NCBI RefSeq assembly: GCF_029909975.1
Contig: NZ_CP094516.1
Coordinates: 7,914,501-7,978,500, forward strand
Source of the DNA: Bradyrhizobium sp. ISRA430
GTDB lineage: Bacteria; Pseudomonadota; Alphaproteobacteria; Rhizobiales; Xanthobacteraceae
DNA: 64,000 nucleotides
Direction: 5' to 3'
The position numbers and the translations under genes were made by a program. The notes beneath the pieces are model-generated. The model was not told where the DNA came from and ran no database searches. It was given only the letters and a program-made list of their open reading frames with translations. Of this stretch, positions 58,500 to 64,000 are shown in pieces; position 1 is the first letter of the stretch, and each line of letters opens with the position of its first letter.

Positions 58500-61400
58500 A
58501 TGACTGTAATCAGCGGCACCGCCGGTCCTGACATCCTGTTTGGTGGCACCGGAAACGATCTTCTGACCGGAGGAGCAGGCTCGGATACTTTCGTCATCTC
58601 GAAGGGGTACGGCTCCGATACCATCACCGACTTTCAAGCGGGTACGGGCGGCGATGTGCTGCGGGTGCAGAACTACGGCTTTGCGACGTTCGCCAACTTC
58701 ATGGCCGCCGCGACGCAAGCGGGCGCCGATACGGTCGTAACCCTGTCGTCGACCGAAACCCTTACCCTGCAGAATGTCACGCTTTCGGCCCTCGTTGCAG
58801 ACAATGTCGTGCTCGATAATCCGCTGCCGACAAGCGGAACGGCATGGAACTGGGCGGGTACTGTCCCCGCAGGCGGCACGCTGACGACTGGAGCGACAAA
58901 TGACGGCATGGAGGCCGGGGGTACTGGTGTTACCCTGATCGGCGGAGCGGGGGACGACACCTACTATGTTTATGACCACAACACCAAAGTTGTCGAGCAG
59001 GCCGGAGAGGGCATCGATACCATCCGTGTCTGGAATATCAACGGATACAGCCTCGTCAATGCGCCCAACGTCGAGAACCTGATCCTGACGGATAGTGTTC
59101 CGTCCCCCGCCACCGGAAATGATCTCAACAACATCATTGTCGGCAACGCCGGCGACAACTTGATCGACGGCGGGCGGGGCAACGACGTGCTGACCGGAGG
59201 CGCCGGTCGCGACACCTTTGTCGTCAACGCGGGAAACGGAAACGACGTCGTCACCGACTTTCAGGCCGGCGCGGGCGGAGACGTCCTGCAGCTCAACAAC
59301 ACGGGCTTCAAGACGTTCACCGATGTCACGGCGGCCATGAAACAGGTCGGCACCGACCTTGTCCTGACGATCGGCAGCGGCGAAACGATAACTCTCGAAA
59401 ACACCAGCCTGCAGAATCTCACGGCTGCAAATATAAACATCGTCAGTCCCCTGACCGGACTGGTCCAAACCTTCAACGACGACTTCAATGCGCTCTCCGC
59501 AGGGCAGGATCCCAGCCTGACCTGGCGCACAAGCTATGCCTGGAGCGTGGCATCAAGCTACGGGCTGGCCGGCGAACAGGAAGTTTACGTCGATCCCAGC
59601 TTTTCCGGGCTGCCGGCAACTCAGTCATCGACCGCGCTTGGACTTAATCCGTTCTCGATCCAGGACGGCCACCTTGTCATCACGGCGCAGCCCTTGCCCG
59701 CGAGTGCCACGCCTTATACAGGCAGCGCCATTTTCTCGTCGGGCATGATCTCGACCCAGAATAGCTTTACCCAGACCTACGGCTATTTCGAGATGACGGC
59801 CACGCTGCCCAGTACAAGCGGCGCGTGGCCGGCGTTTTGGATGTTGCCGAGCACTGCCAACAACCTCAACACGGAAATCGATGTGCTCGAAGCCTTTGGT
59901 CAGGACCCTGACCAGGCGCATTGGGCCATTCACTCACCGTACGCGCCTGCGACGAATGGGGCTTGGGCCAATACGGCCAACCTGACCACTGGAGAACACA
60001 CGTTTGCGCTCAAATGGACGCCCTACGACCTGACATTTTTCGTGGACGGGAAGGAGGTCGCACAACAGGCCACGCCCGCCGACATGAATACGGCGATGTA
60101 CATGATCGCCAATCTGGCGATGGGCGGGAGCTGGCCGGGCAACGCCGCTCCAGGATCGACGGCGTCGATGACCATCGATTCCATCAAGGCCTATCAGTTG
60201 CCGGAGTACACGCTTGCGAACTACACCCTTCTCACGAGCGGCGCCGCGACCAATACGATCGCGGGAAGCGCGGCAGCGGATACGCTGACCGGCACTTCCG
60301 GCAATGATCGGATCGGTGGCGCCGGAGGCGCTGATACCATGACCGGCGGCGCCGGCGACGACACCTATGTCGTGACCGATTCGGCTGCGAAGATTGTTGA
60401 AGCCTACGGCGGCGGCGTCGATACGGTACTCTCTTCGGTGACGTACACGCTTCCCAGCTACGTCGAGAATCTGACGCTCACCGGTTCGGCGGCCATCAAT
60501 GCCACGGGCAATATCCAGTCCAACAACATCATCGGCAATTCCGCGGCGAACGTGATCACCGGCGGGCTCGGCAATGATATCCTGACCGGCGCTGGCGGCG
60601 CGGATAGCTTCGTAATCAACTCGGGCGACGGCTCGGATATCATCACCGACTTTTCGCCGGGATCGGGCGCCGGACACGACGTTGTCCAGTTGAACGGCTT
60701 TGCCTTCACCTCATTCGCCGATGTGCAGGCGGGGATGACCCAGGTCGGGGGCGACGTATATCTGAAGTTGACGAGCCAGGACACCCTGGTGTTCCGCAAC
60801 ACAACGGTCTCGGCGTTCACCAGCGACGATTTCCAGTTGCCAGCTACGCTCCCGGTCGGCGGAACGATCACGTCCTGGATCAGCGGGAAAGCGAGCAGCC
60901 GCATGGTGTACGGCACCGCGGCGAACGACAAGCTCACGGCTGTTAATAACGATGACACGCTCGTCGGAGGCAACGGCGACGACACTTACGTCATCGGCAA
61001 CGCGAACCAGAAAATCATCGAGAATCCCGGCGGCGGCATAGACAGCGTGGAAGCCTGGACGTCGTACACGCTGCCGGCCAACGTCGAGAACCTGACGTTG
61101 ATGATGGGCGGGCTCGCCGGCGTCGGCAACCAAATGGCAAACCGCATGGTCGGCTCCAGCGGAGACGACATCCTCGATGGCGGCGGCGGAAATGACTGGC
61201 TCTACGGCGGGGCGGGGAACGACACGTTCATTTACAATGCAGGCAGCGGCAACGACACGATCGCCGATTTTCACGTCTTCACGAGCACGACTGCCGAGCA
61301 CGACAAGCTGGTCCTGAAAGGCTACGACAGCGGCGCCTATCTGACCCATGTGAACGACGTGTGGACCGTTCACTACGCGGGTGGAGCAGATACCCTGCGC

Positions 61401-63743
61401 ATTGCCGGCGTCACCAGCTTGGCGTCAGCCGACTATTCATTTGTTTCCGCGACGAATTCGCCGATCGCGACGACGCCTATTGCCGTGCCGACGATCTCGG
61501 CGATCAACGACAGCGGCTCGATCGTGTCGGGCCTCATCAACACAAATCATCTGATCCTTACGGGCCGCGCGCAGGCAGGTGTGACCGTCAAGGTGTTCGA
61601 CGGAGCCAACCAGATCGGCACGGCGATCGCCGGTGATAGTGGGAGCTGGAGCTTTGCGACCGGAACACTGGTCGAAGGGGCCCATGCATTCGCGGCCGCC
61701 GCAATGGACGGCGTCGGCAATCTCAGCGCCGTCTCGGCCGGGATCAATGTCGCCATCGACACGGTCCCCCCGGCCGTGCCCACCGTCGCGTCGTTCTCGC
61801 CCGACAGCAATATTGTCGGTGATGGCATCACCAACGCCAATCGGCTGAATTTGGTCGGAACCGCGGACGCGGGCAGCACTGTGCAGGTGTTCGATGGCAC
61901 TACGTCGATCGGAATGGCGGTCGCGGACGCCAATGGAGCCTGGTCCTTCGCGACAGGATCATTGGCGGATGGCAACCACATCTTCACGGGTAGGGCCGAA
62001 GACGCTGCCGGCAATGTCAGCGCTTCCTCAGGCGCGCTGAACGTCACGGTCGATACGAGCGCACCGGCTGCGCCTATCTTGACCGCGGGCACACCTGCAG
62101 CTTCCAGCGCCATGATCGTGTCCGGCACGGCGGAGGCCGGAAGCGCTGTCCGACTCTACGAAGGCACGACTTTGCTCGGCACAGCCGTGCCGGGGGCGAG
62201 CGGGACCTGGAGCATCACGACCGGATCGCTCACGGCAGGCCAACACAGCTTCACCGCGACCGCGACCGACATTGCCGGCAATTTGAGCCAGCTCTCGAAT
62301 GCCTTCAACTCTGCCGCCGGTACGGTGATCGAAGCGGCCGGCACGACAACGCTCAGCCAGGTGGGAAGCAATTTCTATCTTTCGACGGCCGGGTCGTCGG
62401 TTCTGTTGAAGAATGGCGGGACTGCGGTCGTCGCGGGCCAGCTTGGCGCATGGGTGCCGGTCGGTGCGGAAGCATCGTCGAGCGGCTATCTCGTCGCCTG
62501 GAAAATCCCCTCGACCGGCCAGTTCGCGGTCTGGAACACCGACAGCAACGGCAATTTCGTATCCAACTATCTGAACAAGGTGTCAGGAACAGACCCGGCA
62601 CTTGAATCGAGCGAGAGCCTCTTTCACCAGGATCTCAACGGCGATGGCGTGATCGGCGTTCCGTCGACGTCGACAACAATTGCGGGGACGACGATCGAGG
62701 CGTCCGGCTCGACCGCACTGGTTGCGGTCGACAAGAATTTCTTGTTGGCCTCGATGGCCGCCGGCACCGGACCGACGTTGAAGTATGGTGGCGTCGCGGT
62801 CGTGCCCGGACAGTTCGGCGTCTGGACACCGGTGGCGGTAGAGCAGACCTCCACTGGCTATGACGTGGCCTGGAAGATTCCGGCCACCGGCGAATTCGCG
62901 GTATGGGCCACGGACAGCAACGGCAATTACACATCGAACCTGCTGAACAAGGTGTCCCCGACCGACCCGTCGCTCAAGGCGATCGAGACGACGTTCTACC
63001 AGGATCTCAATGGCGACGGCGTAATCAACACGTCATCGACCGTCCTCAATATCTCCGGGAACGTTGTATTGAAACTCGGTAGTCTGACGCAGGCTGCGAC
63101 GATCAACGCCGGTGCCACGCTCGAATTGTCCGGCGCCGCTTCTGGATCGATCACCTTCAAGGCGTCGACGGGCAATCTGGTGCTGGACCATGCGGCGCAA
63201 TTTACGGGGACGCTGATCGGTCTGACGGGTGACGGTACCGCGGCCAACTCCAACCATATCGATCTGAAGGACGTCGCCTACGGAGCAGGAACGTCGGCGT
63301 CCTTTTCCGGCAACACAGCCGGCGGCGTGTTGACGGTGGTCGATGCCCAAAATCACGCGGCACATATTTCGTTGGTTGGCGACTACACCAAATCGACCTT
63401 CAATCTCTCGAGCGACGGAACAGGCGGTACATTGGTCATCGATCCTCCGAAAGCCAGCTTTGATTTTGCGCCGGTTCCTGCGTCACAGTCTCCTGCCGCA
63501 GCGCCGGCCGTCACCGCGGCGCGCCTGGGAAGCGACGGGTTTGTCTTCGAGCAATCTGCCGCCGTCTCGAAGGACACCTATGGGGTCGTCAACGAGGCGT
63601 TGCATGAATCGGCCAAGCCAGCTCCGCTCGTGGAGGCCGGCCGCCCGGATGCCGACCCCGGCCTTCATCAGCTCGACCTCGCTCACGCGACGGGCTCGAT
63701 CGATGCCCATCTGGCGGAGTTGCATAACTTCATCCTTCGCTGA
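58500..63743 (+). CDS. Large RTX protein with GH16 glycanase domain
   Basis: A 1747-residue secreted protein, probably a type I secretion substrate. RTX nonapeptide blocks lie at ~11-35 and ~214-237 (e.g. GGTGNDLLTGGAGSDTF), then a GH16 domain (~323-567) with the catalytic motif NTEIDVLEAFG (E-x-D-x-x-E) and ANLAMGGSWPGNAAPGS. Three more RTX blocks follow (~590-620, ~680-705, ~880-910), then three bacterial Ig-like repeats (~993-1270) and two Trp-rich repeats (~1273-1510) ending DLNGDGVIG/DLNGDGVIN. A unique C-terminus follows. It resembles ExsH-type succinoglycan depolymerases. ATG 58500 is preferred over TTG 58437. Confidence 0.9.
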   Translation: MTVISGTAGPDILFGGTGNDLLTGGAGSDTFVISKGYGSDTITDFQAGTGGDVLRVQNYGFATFANFMAAATQAGADTVVTLSSTETLTLQNVTLSALVADNVVLDNPLPTSGTAWNWAGTVPAGGTLTTGATNDGMEAGGTGVTLIGGAGDDTYYVYDHNTKVVEQAGEGIDTIRVWNINGYSLVNAPNVENLILTDSVPSPATGNDLNNIIVGNAGDNLIDGGRGNDVLTGGAGRDTFVVNAGNGNDVVTDFQAGAGGDVLQLNNTGFKTFTDVTAAMKQVGTDLVLTIGSGETITLENTSLQNLTAANINIVSPLTGLVQTFNDDFNALSAGQDPSLTWRTSYAWSVASSYGLAGEQEVYVDPSFSGLPATQSSTALGLNPFSIQDGHLVITAQPLPASATPYTGSAIFSSGMISTQNSFTQTYGYFEMTATLPSTSGAWPAFWMLPSTANNLNTEIDVLEAFGQDPDQAHWAIHSPYAPATNGAWANTANLTTGEHTFALKWTPYDLTFFVDGKEVAQQATPADMNTAMYMIANLAMGGSWPGNAAPGSTASMTIDSIKAYQLPEYTLANYTLLTSGAATNTIAGSAAADTLTGTSGNDRIGGAGGADTMTGGAGDDTYVVTDSAAKIVEAYGGGVDTVLSSVTYTLPSYVENLTLTGSAAINATGNIQSNNIIGNSAANVITGGLGNDILTGAGGADSFVINSGDGSDIITDFSPGSGAGHDVVQLNGFAFTSFADVQAGMTQVGGDVYLKLTSQDTLVFRNTTVSAFTSDDFQLPATLPVGGTITSWISGKASSRMVYGTAANDKLTAVNNDDTLVGGNGDDTYVIGNANQKIIENPGGGIDSVEAWTSYTLPANVENLTLMMGGLAGVGNQMANRMVGSSGDDILDGGGGNDWLYGGAGNDTFIYNAGSGNDTIADFHVFTSTTAEHDKLVLKGYDSGAYLTHVNDVWTVHYAGGADTLRIAGVTSLASADYSFVSATNSPIATTPIAVPTISAINDSGSIVSGLINTNHLILTGRAQAGVTVKVFDGANQIGTAIAGDSGSWSFATGTLVEGAHAFAAAAMDGVGNLSAVSAGINVAIDTVPPAVPTVASFSPDSNIVGDGITNANRLNLVGTADAGSTVQVFDGTTSIGMAVADANGAWSFATGSLADGNHIFTGRAEDAAGNVSASSGALNVTVDTSAPAAPILTAGTPAASSAMIVSGTAEAGSAVRLYEGTTLLGTAVPGASGTWSITTGSLTAGQHSFTATATDIAGNLSQLSNAFNSAAGTVIEAAGTTTLSQVGSNFYLSTAGSSVLLKNGGTAVVAGQLGAWVPVGAEASSSGYLVAWKIPSTGQFAVWNTDSNGNFVSNYLNKVSGTDPALESSESLFHQDLNGDGVIGVPSTSTTIAGTTIEASGSTALVAVDKNFLLASMAAGTGPTLKYGGVAVVPGQFGVWTPVAVEQTSTGYDVAWKIPATGEFAVWATDSNGNYTSNLLNKVSPTDPSLKAIETTFYQDLNGDGVINTSSTVLNISGNVVLKLGSLTQAATINAGATLELSGAASGSITFKASTGNLVLDHAAQFTGTLIGLTGDGTAANSNHIDLKDVAYGAGTSASFSGNTAGGVLTVVDAQNHAAHISLVGDYTKSTFNLSSDGTGGTLVIDPPKASFDFAPVPASQSPAAAPAVTAARLGSDGFVFEQSAAVSKDTYGVVNEALHESAKPAPLVEAGRPDADPGLHQLDLAHATGSIDAHLAELHNFILR

Positions 63744-63836
63744 AGATCTTTGCGACCCGCATGACTGCTGCCGTCAACAGTCAATTGACGTGATCAGATT
63801 GACCGGTCGAATTCCGCAAGGGAATTCAACCGCTGC

Positions 63837-64000
63837 TCAGCGCGTATTGGTCCGATTGCTGTTAAGGTTCGGGTTGGCAGACACCGCCGGAGGGACACCC
63901 TGACCGATGGGATTCTGAAACGGATTATTGCTCGGCCGGGTTGCAACTGGATAGCGCGGGCTGCCCGTAGCGTTTGGTGAGCGGTGCTGCTGCTGTGCAC
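63837..64000 (-). CDS. C-terminus of a Pro/Asn/Gln-rich protein, cut by the window edge
   Basis: In the leftward frame the last 53 codons read protein-like: AQQQHRSPNATGSPRYPVAT and NPFQNPIGQGVPPAV, ending in NPNLNSNRTNTR and a TGA at 63837-63839. The N-terminus lies outside the window, so no start is visible. Composition suggests an extended, perhaps exported protein. No family can be named. Confidence 0.5.
   Translation of the reverse strand, partial: AQQQHRSPNATGSPRYPVATRPSNNPFQNPIGQGVPPAVSANPNLNSNRTNTR

Overview
The window looks like chromosomal DNA of a high-GC alphaproteobacterium, most probably Bradyrhizobium or a close Nitrobacteraceae relative. That is inferred from gene content (a divergent pobA/AraC pair, a che cluster with paired 4HB receptors, a Wza/Wzc exopolysaccharide locus with fucose synthesis and an RTX glycanase), codon bias and intergenic palindromic repeats; no search was run. 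I saw no rRNA, tRNA, CRISPR array, transposase or phage gene.

Layout. 1-3.9 kb: end of a NYN-domain gene, an SPW membrane protein, an AraC regulator divergent from 4-hydroxybenzoate 3-monooxygenase (pobA), and two small stand-alone domain proteins. 4.1-8.3 kb (minus strand): a FecR-like exported protein plus a CHASE2 adenylate cyclase, then a REC/HD-GYP c-di-GMP phosphodiesterase. 8.5-19.8 kb (plus strand): a compact chemosensory operon STAS-cheY-cheA-cheW-mcp-cheW-mcp-cheR-cheB, closed by a soluble protein with two degenerate receptor-tip motifs. 19.9-23.8 kb: a GrlR-like protein, a VanZ-like membrane protein and a string of very small genes around a gene-poor stretch.

23.9-64 kb is a large, patchily oriented surface-polysaccharide region. 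It holds an initiating polyprenyl-phosphate sugar transferase flanked by two paralogous metallophosphatases; a Wza-like export lipoprotein and a Wzc-like tyrosine autokinase; two separate Wzy/ligase-type membrane proteins; a Wzx-type flippase; a sugar epimerase; gmd and fcl for GDP-L-fucose; glycosyltransferases of families GT2 (three), GT4, GT25 and GT61; decorating enzymes (acyltransferase, pyruvyltransferase, FkbM methyltransferase); and three different GH16-type glycanases, the last a 1747-residue RTX protein. Several small exported proteins of unknown role are scattered between them.

How it may work together (inference): the sugar transferase loads a lipid carrier, the glycosyltransferases and decorating enzymes build a fucose-containing, acylated and pyruvylated repeat unit, Wzx flips it, one of two polymerases extends it, Wzc and Wza control and export the chain, and the GH16 enzymes trim or release it. 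The most unusual items are the twin phosphatases around the initiating transferase, the three differently built GH16 enzymes, the soluble receptor-like protein that ends the che operon, the homogenised receptor pair differing by a clean 39-residue HAMP segment, and a 4 x 15 bp tandem repeat abutting the ribosome binding site of one glycanase.
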